From positions 1 through 64,000 of the IMG/VR virus record IMGVR_UViG_3300023184_000038: 64,000 bases of DNA, one strand, 5' to 3'. The translations under genes were made by a program, and so were the position numbers. The DNA comes from a virus. The stretch's first letter is position 1; the number at the start of each line of letters is the position of its first letter. This document shows positions 1 to 4,998 of the stretch, piece by piece. The notes beneath the pieces were generated by a model. It was given only the letters and a program-made list of their open reading frames with translations, ran no database searches and was not told the DNA's origin.

Positions 1-65
1 TCTATCGGTTAGGACACTAGGTTTTCAACCTGGTAAGCGGGGTTCAACTCCCCGTAGCAGTACCA
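1..65 (+). tRNA. tRNA-Glu (TTC), 5' end cut off by window
   Basis: The anticodon loop ttttcaa gives TTC, closed by ctagg/cctgg. A normal T-arm and an encoded CCA (63-65) follow. The acceptor 5' strand and part of the D-arm lie before the window. The CCA is also the first three bases of the stem-closed RNA that follows. Confidence 0.88.
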
Positions 66-154
66 TATAAAAACATACTTACCAATCGCCCTCTTAGTAA
101 AGGGAGATAACGACTAAGCGTTGAAGACAGGTTTAAAAGTATGTTTCTATATGG
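63..154 (+). ncRNA. Stem-closed structured RNA, family A (copy 1)
   Basis: The first 18 bases, CCATATAAAAACATACTT, pair with the last 18, AAGTATGTTTCTATATGG, with one mismatch at position 8. Related helices with compensatory changes occur at 1277-1395, 1746-1871 and 3209-3294. The interior can form CCCT/AGGG interleaved with CTTAGT/ACTAAG, a possible H-type pseudoknot. No reading frame fits. The function is unknown; it could be a processing spacer or a stable small RNA. Confidence 0.6.
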
Positions 155-155
155 T

Positions 156-245
156 TGTTCTAAAGGCCGAGCCAGGACGCATTAAATGGACCTTGAAGGT
201 CAGCCCGCGATTGTGGATGCATGTCAAAGGGCAAGGCGGAGAACA
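156..245 (+). ncRNA. Stem-closed spacer RNA between tRNAs
   Basis: TGTTCT (156-161) pairs with AGAACA (240-245), and an internal GACCTT/AAGGTC hairpin lies between. It starts one base after the preceding family-A element. From 251 to 280 a GAAG/CTTC hairpin followed by a run of six T resembles a weak terminator just before tRNA-Asp. No coding signal is seen. Confidence 0.35.
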
Positions 246-280
246 TTAAATGAAGACGGCCGCTTCAGCCATTCTTTTTT

Positions 281-355
281 GGTGCGTTCATATAACGGTC
301 ATTATCTCGGATTGTCTATCCGAAGACGGGAGTTCGACTCTCCCACGCATCGCCA
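281..355 (+). tRNA. tRNA-Asp (GTC)
   Basis: The anticodon arm is tcgga-ttgtcta-tccga. The acceptor ggtgcgt pairs with acgcatc with one G-T pair, the T-arm is canonical, and CCA is encoded at 353-355. Confidence 0.88.
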
Positions 356-357
356 AG

Positions 358-417
358 TTTTGTTGTTTGCAGTGAGTCGGTCTCCGATAAACATTAAGTT
401 GAGATTGCAACAACAAA
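358..417 (+). ncRNA. Small stem-loop spacer RNA
   Basis: Bases 359-371 (TTTGTTGTTTGCA) pair with 406-417 over 12 bp with one bulged T, leaving a loop of about 34 nt between tRNA-Asp and tRNA-Tyr. The leader sequence CCAAGTTTTG right after CCA also follows tRNA-Tyr and tRNA-Ala. Confidence 0.4.
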
Positions 418-430
418 TTTATTTTCATAT

Positions 431-516
431 GGATGTGTAGGAAAACTGGTAACCCCAGAAGACTGTAAATCTTCCGCCTCACGGCTCTGTTGGTTCGACT
501 CCAACCGCATCCACCA
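431..516 (+). tRNA. tRNA-Tyr (GTA)
   Basis: This is a type II tRNA. The anticodon arm is gaaga-ctgtaaa-tcttc, a long variable arm follows, the acceptor ggatgtg pairs with cgcatcc, and CCA is encoded. Confidence 0.9.
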
Positions 517-519
517 AGT

Positions 520-615
520 TTTGCGTATAGTGTAATGGTAGCACCAAGAAGTCCGAGACACGAAAGTGGAGTAGGCACCCAATGCTTGGACGAGGTTCGA
601 TTCCTCAACGCAATC
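520..615 (+). tRNA. tRNA-like gene with expanded anticodon loop, no CCA
   Basis: The D-arm-like tagtgtaatggtagcac, the T-arm gagg-ttcgatt-cctc and the acceptor TTTGCGT/ACGCAAT place this among tRNAs. The only anticodon stem visible, ccaag/cttgg, encloses 36 nt instead of 7. Unlike every other tRNA here it lacks an encoded CCA. It is either a degenerate tRNA, a tRNA with a 29-nt insertion, or a tRNA-mimic spacer. The anticodon cannot be assigned. Confidence 0.45.
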
Positions 616-623
616 TATTTTTT

Positions 624-698
624 GGGCTGATAGTGATAATGGGAGCATAGTGGCTTTGCAAGCCTCGGGTCGGGGTTCGATCCCCCGTCGGTCCACCA
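624..698 (+). tRNA. tRNA-Ala (TGC)
   Basis: The anticodon loop tttgcaa is closed by gtggc/gcctc. The acceptor gggctga pairs with tcggtcc, the T-arm is canonical and CCA is encoded. Confidence 0.85.
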
Positions 699-701
699 AG
701 T

Positions 702-920
702 TTTGTTAGAGTGTTAGCAAGAGAAAGTCACGCTATCTAGGTTTGTTCGAACAACCGAAATAGTAGAAGGCAATGGGTTCGACTCCCACCTGGGCACGTA
801 GTGTCCATGGGCAGAAGGTTGCAAGCTGGACAAGTATCCCAAGTGACGTACCGAGTCTCGGCCTAGGCTTTACGTAAAGGGTGAATGGTGCTTATAATGT
901 GGTAGCACTACTCTAACAAA
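702..920 (+). ncRNA. RNase P RNA-like structured RNA (minimal)
   Basis: A 219-nt element closed by an 11-bp helix, TTTGTTAGAGT (702-712) with ACTCTAACAAA (910-920), the position of P1. Just inside the 5' arm is GAGAAAGTCACGC (721-733), close to the universal RNase P core GAGGAAAGUCC. Near the 3' arm is GAATGGTGCTTATA (883-896), close to the other universal core (AGAA...GCUUAU). The two pair as P4: AAG, bulged T728, CAC with GTGCTT, keeping the universal bulged U. A segment GTTGCAAGCTGGACAAGTA (819-836) recalls the conserved AGCAAG..CCAAAUAG of bacterial RNase P RNA. The element lacks an obvious P3 and is far shorter than the usual 350-400 nt. A 13-base T-arm-like hairpin (775-787) could mislead annotation. 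The function, 5' maturation of the phage tRNAs, is inferred. Confidence 0.5.
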
Positions 921-930
921 TTCAATTTAT

Positions 931-1004
931 GCGGGGTTCGTATAGTGGTAATACCTTAGCCTTCCAAGCTAAAGCGAGGAGTTCGATTCTCCTACCCCGC
1001 TCCA
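931..1004 (+). tRNA. tRNA-Gly (TCC)
   Basis: The anticodon arm is ttagc-cttccaa-gctaa. The acceptor gcggggt pairs with accccgc, and CCA is encoded. Confidence 0.92.
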
Positions 1005-1012
1005 AAAATTAT

Positions 1013-1104
1013 AGTGAGTTGGATGAGTGGCTTAAATCAGCAGTTTGCTAAACTGCGGGGTGCCGAAAGGTGCCCCGAGGGTTCGAATCCCTCACTCACT
1101 GCCA
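1013..1104 (+). tRNA. tRNA-Ser (GCT)
   Basis: The anticodon arm is gcagt-ttgctaa-actgc. A long type II variable arm follows, acceptor agtgagt pairs with actcact, and CCA is encoded. Confidence 0.92.
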
Positions 1105-1110
1105 GTTTAT

Positions 1111-1185
1111 TCCCTAGTAGCTCAGCGGTAGAGTAGTTGGCTGTTAACCAATTGGTCCGTGGTTCGATCCCACGCTGGGGAGCCA
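1111..1185 (+). tRNA. tRNA-Asn (GTT)
   Basis: The anticodon loop ctgttaa is closed by ttgg/ccaa. The acceptor tccctag pairs with ctgggga, and CCA is encoded. Confidence 0.92.
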
Positions 1186-1204
1186 AAATATAACAAAAAT
1201 AGTT

Positions 1205-1279
1205 GGGACGTTAATTCAGCGGTAGAAGGTCTCCTTTACACGGAGAAGGTCGGCAGTTCGAACCTGTCACGTCCTACCA
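1205..1279 (+). tRNA. tRNA-Val (TAC)
   Basis: The anticodon arm is ctcct-ttacac-ggag, read as loop tttacac. The acceptor gggacgt pairs with acgtcct. The encoded CCA (1277-1279) is shared with the next structured RNA. Confidence 0.88.
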
Positions 1280-1395
1280 TAGATAAACACATTCAACGGC
1301 AATCATAACGATACCTGGCAACTGGACGCAGGGGCTATCGCAAAGAGTAGGGCACTACCGCCGTAAAGTCAGGAAACGAATGTGTTTTTCTATGG
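1277..1395 (+). ncRNA. Stem-closed structured RNA, family A (copy 2)
   Basis: CCATAGATAAACACATTC pairs with GAATGTGTTTTTCTATGG with a single T-T mismatch at position 8, the same position as in copy 1. Inside are acggc/gccgt, cgata/tatcg and a gtag-ggca-ctac hairpin, which suggest a multibranch fold. The compensatory changes relative to the other copies support an RNA structure. Confidence 0.6.
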
Positions 1396-1407
1396 TTATA
1401 TATTATG

Positions 1408-1415
1408 ATAAATAT
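1408..1415 (+). promoter_or_regulatory. T4-type late promoter box
   Basis: GATAAATA upstream of the tRNA at 1419. It matches the box found before virion genes, so part of the tRNA array may also be transcribed late. Confidence 0.35.
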
Positions 1416-1418
1416 TAT

Positions 1419-1497
1419 CGCGGAGTAGGGGAGTCTAGCCGTCCCCGGAAGTCTCATAAGCTTCAGATCGCAGGTGCGAATCCTGCCTCCGCATCCA
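1419..1497 (+). tRNA. tRNA with CAT anticodon (Met, fMet or Ile2)
   Basis: The anticodon arm is gaagt-ctcataa-gcttc. The acceptor cgcggag pairs with ctccgca leaving a C1-A72 mismatch, a feature of initiator tRNA. The three consecutive G-C pairs of an initiator anticodon stem are absent, so the identity among fMet, Met and lysidine-Ile stays open. CCA is encoded. Confidence 0.8.
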
Positions 1498-1502
1498 TTC
1501 TT

Positions 1503-1582
1503 TCTCCGGTTCGCCTAATCTGATCATGGCACCTCGTTTGGGACGAGGAATAATGTGAGTTTAAATCCCACACTGGAGACCA
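1503..1582 (+). tRNA. tRNA-Pro (TGG)
   Basis: The anticodon arm is cctcg-tttggga-cgagg. The acceptor tctccgg pairs with ctggaga and CCA is encoded. The T-loop reads tttaaat instead of ttcraat, a departure from the consensus. Confidence 0.8.
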
Positions 1583-1589
1583 ACAATAA

Positions 1590-1665
1590 GCCCTTATAGC
1601 TCATTTGGTAGAGCAACCGTCTTGTAAGCGGTAGGTGGTCAGTTCGAATCCGACTGAGGGCACCA
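1590..1665 (+). tRNA. tRNA-Thr (TGT)
   Basis: The anticodon loop is cttgtaa, the acceptor gcccttat pairs with tgagggc, the T-arm is canonical and CCA is encoded. Confidence 0.9.
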
Positions 1666-1670
1666 AACAA

Positions 1671-1748
1671 TGCGTCTGTAATTCAATTGGATAGAAAGTC
1701 AGTCTTCGAAACTGAAGGTTGGGAGTTCGAATCTCTCCAGACGCACCA
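1671..1748 (+). tRNA. tRNA-Arg (TCG)
   Basis: The anticodon arm is tcagt-cttcgaa-actga. The acceptor tgcgtct pairs with agacgca. The encoded CCA is shared with the following structured RNA. Confidence 0.9.
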
Positions 1749-1871
1749 TATAAAAACACATTGAATAGCTACAGTGGAACAACACTGAACTTAACTAGCC
1801 CGCGGCGTGTTAAGAGGTGCCATGAAGATGGGCTATCACAGATTCAAGTTCTACAGTGTGTTCCTATATGG
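1746..1871 (+). ncRNA. Stem-closed structured RNA, family A (copy 3)
   Basis: CCATATAAAAACACATTG pairs with CAGTGTGTTCCTATATGG with mismatches at positions 8-9. Inside, a CAGTG-gaacaa-CACTG hairpin is followed by CTTAAC/GTTAAG interleaved with TAGCCC/GGGCTA, a clear candidate H-type pseudoknot. The 3' arm ends on the first bases of tRNA-His. Confidence 0.6.
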
Positions 1872-1945
1872 TGTTGGTAGCTCAATGGTAGAGCCTCGGA
1901 TTGTGATTCCGATGGTTGCGGGTTCGAGTCCCGTCCTTCACCCCA
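1870..1945 (+). tRNA. tRNA-His (GTG)
   Basis: The anticodon arm is cgga-ttgtgat-tccg, with an extra G at -1 (1870) facing C73 as in tRNA-His. The acceptor has two internal mismatches. CCA is encoded. Its 5' end overlaps the preceding structured RNA. Confidence 0.85.
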
Positions 1946-1957
1946 ATAAAGAATAAT

Positions 1958-2048
1958 GGAAGGCCAACCCAACTGGTGATGGGATCTGTCTTGAAAACAG
2001 CCGAGCGTTAATAGCGCCTTTAGAGTTCGACTCTCTAGTCTTCCGCCA
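1958..2048 (+). tRNA. tRNA-Ser (TGA)
   Basis: The anticodon loop cttgaaa is closed by ctgt/acag. It has a long variable arm, and acceptor ggaaggc pairs with gtcttcc. CCA is encoded. Confidence 0.9.
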
Positions 2049-2053
2049 AAAAT

Positions 2054-2127
2054 GTATCTCTAGTGTAATGGCAGCACTATGTTCTCCAAAAGCATCAGTC
2101 AAGGTTCGAGTCCTTGGAGGTACGCCA
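2054..2127 (+). tRNA. tRNA-Trp (CCA)
   Basis: The anticodon arm is atgtt-ctccaaa-agcat. The acceptor gtatctc pairs with gaggtac. CCA is encoded. Confidence 0.88.
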
Positions 2128-2134
2128 AAGTTAT

Positions 2135-2211
2135 ATGAGGATTCCAGAGTGGTCTAATGGCGCAGTCTGCAAAACTGTTGGTCGTGGGTTCAAATCCCAC
2201 TCCTCATTCCA
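2135..2211 (+). tRNA. tRNA-Cys (GCA)
   Basis: The anticodon loop ctgcaaa is closed by cagt/actg. The acceptor atgagga pairs with tcctcat. CCA is encoded. Confidence 0.88.
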
Positions 2212-2218
2212 ATATCAT

Positions 2219-2292
2219 GCGGGATTAGTTTAATGGTCAAACGAAACCTTGCCAAGGTTTAGTCAGGAGTTCGATTCTCCTATCCCGCTCCA
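2219..2292 (+). tRNA. tRNA-Gly (GCC)
   Basis: The anticodon arm is aaacc-ttgccaa-ggttt. The acceptor gcgggat pairs with atcccgc. CCA is encoded. Confidence 0.9.
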
Positions 2293-2299
2293 AATAAAT

Positions 2300-2391
2300 G
2301 CCAGCGAGACTTGGAAGTCAGAGAGGTCTTATAAGCCTTTTAGCGCCAGATTAGCGTTCTTGAGAGGGTTCGATTCCCTCCGCTGGTACCA
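2300..2391 (+). tRNA. Type II tRNA, anticodon best read as TAT
   Basis: A long variable arm (gcgc/gcgt) would suggest Leu, Ser or Tyr. The best anticodon arm is gaggt-cttataa-gcctt, whose anticodon is TAT (Ile, AUA codons). Acceptor gccagcg pairs with cgctggt and CCA is encoded. The amino acid identity is uncertain. Confidence 0.65.
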
Positions 2392-2412
2392 AATATAGTT
2401 ATCGTTCACTGT

Positions 2413-2488
2413 TGGGGTGTCGCCTAGAGGCCTAAGGCACTGGTCTTTGAAATCAGTATCATGAGTTCGAATCTCATCTCCCCTGCCA
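2413..2488 (+). tRNA. tRNA-Gln (TTG)
   Basis: The anticodon arm is ctggt-ctttgaa-atcag. The acceptor has two mismatches. The T-arm is canonical and CCA is encoded. Confidence 0.85.
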
Positions 2489-2495
2489 TGCATTT

Positions 2496-2569
2496 GCCCC
2501 TTTAGTTAAAAAGTATAACACCGTGCTGATAACGCGGAGTCGCAGGAGCGTTACCTGCCGGGGGTACCA
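2496..2569 (+). tRNA. tRNA-Ile (GAT)
   Basis: The anticodon arm is ccgtg-ctgataa-cgcgg and CCA is encoded. The T-stem gcagg/cctgc encloses agcgtta, which lacks the usual TTC. Confidence 0.78.
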
Positions 2570-2645
2570 GCCGCTTTTGTAGATATGGTTATTACGCTAG
2601 TTTGAAGCACTAGAGAACCAGGATCAAAACCTGGAGGCGGCACCA
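2570..2645 (+). tRNA. tRNA-Phe (GAA)
   Basis: It starts on the base after the CCA of tRNA-Ile. The anticodon arm is ctagt-ttgaagc-actag and acceptor gccgctt pairs with aggcggc. The T-loop atcaaaa is non-canonical. CCA is encoded. Confidence 0.78.
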
Positions 2646-2651
2646 TTTATA

Positions 2652-2726
2652 TGCTCTTATAGTAAAGTGGTATTACACGGCTTTGGTAAAGCCGAGTTCC
2701 AAGTTCAATTCTTGGTAAGAGCACCA
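2652..2726 (+). tRNA. tRNA-Thr (GGT)
   Basis: The anticodon arm is cggct-ttggtaa-agccg. The acceptor tgctctt pairs with aagagca. CCA is encoded. Confidence 0.88.
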
Positions 2727-2740
2727 ATCAGGAGAAAAAT

Positions 2741-2851
2741 ATGAGATATGTAAAAATCGCTGCTCCTTGGTTGTTCCGTGCATATATTGTATGGAGCGTA
2801 TGTGCCGATTTATTTTTAATTGGCTTGGCTGTATGGTATTTTTTCTTTTAA
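2741..2851 (+). CDS. 36-residue single-span membrane protein inside the tRNA array
   Basis: ATG at 2741 has an AGGAG ribosome-binding site 7 bases upstream and the frame runs to TAA at 2849. The peptide starts MRYVKIAAPW and ends in WYFFF. About 22 residues from the middle to the C-terminus are hydrophobic enough for one membrane span, with basic residues at the N-terminus (N-in topology expected). It is the only protein gene with a clear ribosome-binding site in the array. No family is recognised; small phage membrane peptides of this size include inhibitors and lysis modulators, but nothing here decides that. Confidence 0.55.
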   Translation: MRYVKIAAPWLFRAYIVWSVCADLFLIGLAVWYFFF

Positions 2852-2910
2852 GAAATACAGATGGCAAACGTCAAAAAGTATCTAGTCCTGTCACCCACTT
2901 TAAATAAAGG

Positions 2911-2939
2911 TTGACAACAAACCTAAATTGTTGTATAAT
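2911..2939 (+). promoter_or_regulatory. Sigma70 promoter (consensus)
   Basis: TTGACA (2911-2916), 17-bp spacer, TATAAT (2934-2939). It reads into the 8-codon leader ORF, the 40-nt hairpin and the distal tRNAs. Confidence 0.85.
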
Positions 2940-2965
2940 AGATTTTTAAACGAAAGAGATACTAT

Positions 2966-2992
2966 ATGAAACGAAAATCTCGTAAACTATAG
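2966..2992 (+). CDS. Possible 8-residue Lys/Arg-rich leader peptide
   Basis: The sequence reads MKRKSRKL and then TAG. An AAAGAGA ribosome-binding-like site lies 7 bases upstream, and the promoter at 2911 would start transcription about 20 bases before the ATG. The stop codon touches the 40-nt hairpin at 2992-3031. Six of eight residues are Lys, Arg or Leu, which are the specificities of four of the five tRNAs downstream. Translation is unproven. Confidence 0.3.
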   Translation: MKRKSRKL

Positions 2993-3031
2993 TGTCAATC
3001 GTAGACCCCGTATATGGTCCATGGTTGGCAC
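2992..3031 (+). ncRNA. Long hairpin in the leader of the distal tRNA operon
   Basis: GTGTCAATCGTAGACC pairs with GGTCCATGGTTGGCAC over 16 positions with one A-C mismatch and a few G-T pairs; the loop is 8 nt. No T-tract follows, so it is not a typical terminator. It may be a processing site or a regulatory hairpin. Confidence 0.55.
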
Positions 3032-3056
3032 ATTAAAGACAATTAATATGCACAAC

Positions 3057-3131
3057 CTACGCTAAACTTTGATGGTGAAGTCCGGCCTCTTAAGCCGAGA
3101 GAACTGAGTTCAAGTCTCAGAGCGTGGACCA
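3057..3131 (+). tRNA. tRNA-Lys (CTT)
   Basis: The anticodon loop ctcttaa is closed by cggc/gccg. The acceptor ctacgct pairs with agcgtgg. CCA is encoded. Confidence 0.85.
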
Positions 3132-3137
3132 TAATAT

Positions 3138-3211
3138 GGGATCATAATTCAAAGGTAGAATAGTCGGCTTTTAACCGATCTATCCCGGTTCGAGTCCGGG
3201 TGGTCCTACCA
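3138..3211 (+). tRNA. tRNA-Lys (TTT)
   Basis: The anticodon arm is gtcgg-cttttaa-ccgat. The acceptor gggatca pairs with tggtcct. The encoded CCA is shared with the next structured RNA. Confidence 0.88.
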
Positions 3212-3294
3212 TAGATAAACACACTAGGCCTGGTCAAAAGCCATCGCGGGTATAGTGCCTTCCGTGCCGCGGACTTGAGTGTGTTTTTCTATGG
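3209..3294 (+). ncRNA. Stem-closed structured RNA, family A (copy 4)
   Basis: CCATAGATAAACACACT pairs with AGTGTGTTTTTCTATGG with the same position-8 mismatch. An internal CGCGG/CCGCG helix is present. At 86 nt it is the shortest copy. Its last two bases are the first two of tRNA-Met. Confidence 0.6.
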
Positions 3295-3368
3295 TAACGT
3301 AGCATAGTGGCTAATGCACCACCTTCATACGGTGTTTATCGTCGGTTCGAGTCCGACCGTTACCACCA
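3293..3368 (+). tRNA. tRNA-Met (CAT)
   Basis: The anticodon loop is cttcata. The acceptor ggtaacg pairs fully with cgttacc (G1-C72), which points to elongator Met. CCA is encoded. Confidence 0.85.
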
Positions 3369-3369
3369 T

Positions 3370-3444
3370 CTCGCTATAGTTCAATGTACAGAATAGAAGT
3401 TTCCTAAACTTCGGATCCTGGTTAGATTCCGGGTAGCGAGTCCA
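3370..3444 (+). tRNA. tRNA-Arg (CCT)
   Basis: The anticodon arm is gaagt-ttcctaa-acttc. The acceptor ctcgcta pairs with tagcgag. The T-loop ttagatt replaces the usual C56 by A. CCA is encoded. Confidence 0.82.
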
Positions 3445-3455
3445 TTAAAATTCAT

Positions 3456-3533
3456 GCCCATATAGACAAATTGGAAAAGTCACTTCTCTCAAAAGGAAGA
3501 GTTTTCTCGGTTCGACTCCGAGTGTGGGTACCA
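3456..3533 (+). tRNA. tRNA-Leu (CAA)
   Basis: The anticodon arm is cttct-ctcaaaa-ggaag. The long D-loop is Leu-like but the variable region is short for a Leu tRNA. The acceptor gcccata pairs with tgtgggt. CCA is encoded. Confidence 0.75.
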
Positions 3534-3583
3534 AATTCACCTTTTGCTGTCAATGAAATTTTTTAGTTTTTGATTCCTGTAAT

Positions 3584-3591
3584 GATAAATA
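3584..3591 (+). promoter_or_regulatory. T4-type late promoter box
   Basis: GATAAATA 20 bases before the ATG at 3611. A decayed copy of the same leader precedes the duplicate gene at 4999. Confidence 0.6.
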
Positions 3592-3610
3592 CAACACAGG
3601 GGATATTTTT

Positions 3611-3883
3611 ATGGCTACAATGACAAAAGCAACTATTATTACTTGGATATCAAACGAAGCCCAAGACGGTAATCTTTTATTAAATGACGACCGGAATGAA
3701 AAACTAACAGAAATGTTTGAAGCCGGCAAAACCGATAATGAGCCAATTCAGATTACCAACAGTGTTACAGTCCGTTACTGGGTAGATCAGGCAGCTGCCG
3801 AAGAATATAGAGATTTTATGTTAGCACTTTCCGAAAAATATGGAGGTGGACGTATAATAAGTGCTAATATTGAGGATGCATAA
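3611..3883 (+). CDS. Hypothetical 90-aa protein (duplicated, copy 1)
   Basis: It starts MATMTKATIITW and has a GGGGAT ribosome-binding site. About three quarters of the residues match the protein at 4999-5274, including a block around EMFEAGKTDNEPIQ and the segment WVDQAAAEEYRDF. It is small, acidic and soluble, with no signal peptide. It has the look of a late-expressed phage protein, but no family is recognised. The next gene starts two bases after its stop. Confidence 0.75.
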   Translation: MATMTKATIITWISNEAQDGNLLLNDDRNEKLTEMFEAGKTDNEPIQITNSVTVRYWVDQAAAEEYRDFMLALSEKYGGGRIISANIEDA

Positions 3884-3885
3884 AG

Positions 3886-4932
3886 TTGCAAACTAAAAAC
3901 ATATACATTTTATTCCCCGCGGGTTATTCTGGTACCTATTTAAGTTGGTGCTTGGATAAAAGTGAATTATCTACTAGTGTTAACACCATTAATGATCCAA
4001 TAAATAAAACAAAAAGCGATAAGTACGGTGGCACTGGTACGTGCCACCTGTACTATCGTGAGCCTACACATGCTGGTATCGACCACATTATGTCTTGGTT
4101 GATTTTAAATCAACCCAAAGATAAAAGAATCTATTTAGTAAATGTTTGGGGTTGGTTTCAATTAACTAGAGCAATTAATCATATCTTGAGTTTTGATAGA
4201 GATCCTATTATTATTCATATTACAGCTGATGATGCTGATGCTGAAGCATTGGGTAATTTAAATGCAATGACAAAATGGCCATTAATATTTGATATATTTG
4301 AGCAGACAGACAGATTTGGCATAGATTTTTATAACATAGATGATTCTATGCGAACTAGAAATATACTAGTAAAAAATTATAACCATATTTTCACCTCTTC
4401 TAAATCAATTACATTTGAAGATAAAGAAATTAATAAATTTGAATACGACCAACCGGACAAGGCAATGAAAATGATGTGGTCTCAAGATTATTACTATTTT
4501 ATGAGACATTGGATAACTAAATGGTTTACTGTTAGAAATAAACATACCCCTCATGAGGTAAATGAAGAACAGTTTATAAAACCATACAAGTTGCCTAAAA
4601 ATTATTATTCAATTGGGTTGAAAGAAATATATCAGTCTGATTTTCCAAACAAATTGGAAATGATTGTGTCTGACAAAGATATAGGTAACTATAATTTTGA
4701 TTATGTAAAATCATTCCATCAAACATATATTGATAATCAATCGAATATACAATATCTTAGTGAAATTAAAATGTTCAGAGAGACCAGTGTGCTAACAGAA
4801 TATTTAAATTCACATCCGTTGCTCCGTGCTTTGGTAATTAAGAATATGCTTCTAAAATTGCCTAATGATTATGATTGGGAAACAAAAGAGTTGAATGAGA
4901 TTGTAGGTTACTACAATACAATTGACAAATAA
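3886..4932 (+). CDS. Hypothetical 348-aa protein, N-terminal GYSGTYLSW motif
   Basis: The start is TTG two bases after the previous stop, with GAGG 11 bases upstream. A beta-strand (YILFPAG) followed by GYSGTYLSW resembles a nucleotide- or PAPS-binding loop such as those at the start of sulfotransferase-like proteins; this is a weak structural inference. The N-terminus is loosely similar in design to the proteins at 7300 and 8169 (strand, small-residue loop, then a helix). The rest is rich in aromatic and polar residues. A shortened, frame-broken second copy lies at 5267-5352. Confidence 0.7.
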   Translation: MQTKNIYILFPAGYSGTYLSWCLDKSELSTSVNTINDPINKTKSDKYGGTGTCHLYYREPTHAGIDHIMSWLILNQPKDKRIYLVNVWGWFQLTRAINHILSFDRDPIIIHITADDADAEALGNLNAMTKWPLIFDIFEQTDRFGIDFYNIDDSMRTRNILVKNYNHIFTSSKSITFEDKEINKFEYDQPDKAMKMMWSQDYYYFMRHWITKWFTVRNKHTPHEVNEEQFIKPYKLPKNYYSIGLKEIYQSDFPNKLEMIVSDKDIGNYNFDYVKSFHQTYIDNQSNIQYLSEIKMFRETSVLTEYLNSHPLLRALVIKNMLLKLPNDYDWETKELNEIVGYYNTIDK

Positions 4933-4998
4933 TATACATCAATGAAAAGTTTTAAGTTTGCTGCCTGTAATGTTAAATATAACACAGGAGATATTTTC

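Noticed and set aside
186-440. An 84-codon plus-strand frame over tRNA-Asp.
   Set aside because: It spans a spacer RNA and the whole tRNA and has no ribosome-binding site.
288-699. Two overlapping minus-strand frames of about 100 codons in the tRNA array.
   Set aside because: They run antisense through tRNA-Asp, tRNA-Tyr, the tRNA-like gene and tRNA-Ala, and have the 'RGIEPR'-type peptides typical of translated tRNA genes.
702-920. A tmRNA, because of the T-arm-like hairpin gggttcgactccc inside.
   Set aside because: No complementary acceptor halves and no tag reading frame could be found in either normal or permuted order; the RNase P-like core at both ends explains more.
2861-2914. A 17-codon ORF after the small membrane protein gene.
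   Set aside because: It has no ribosome-binding site and overlaps the -35 box of a perfect promoter.
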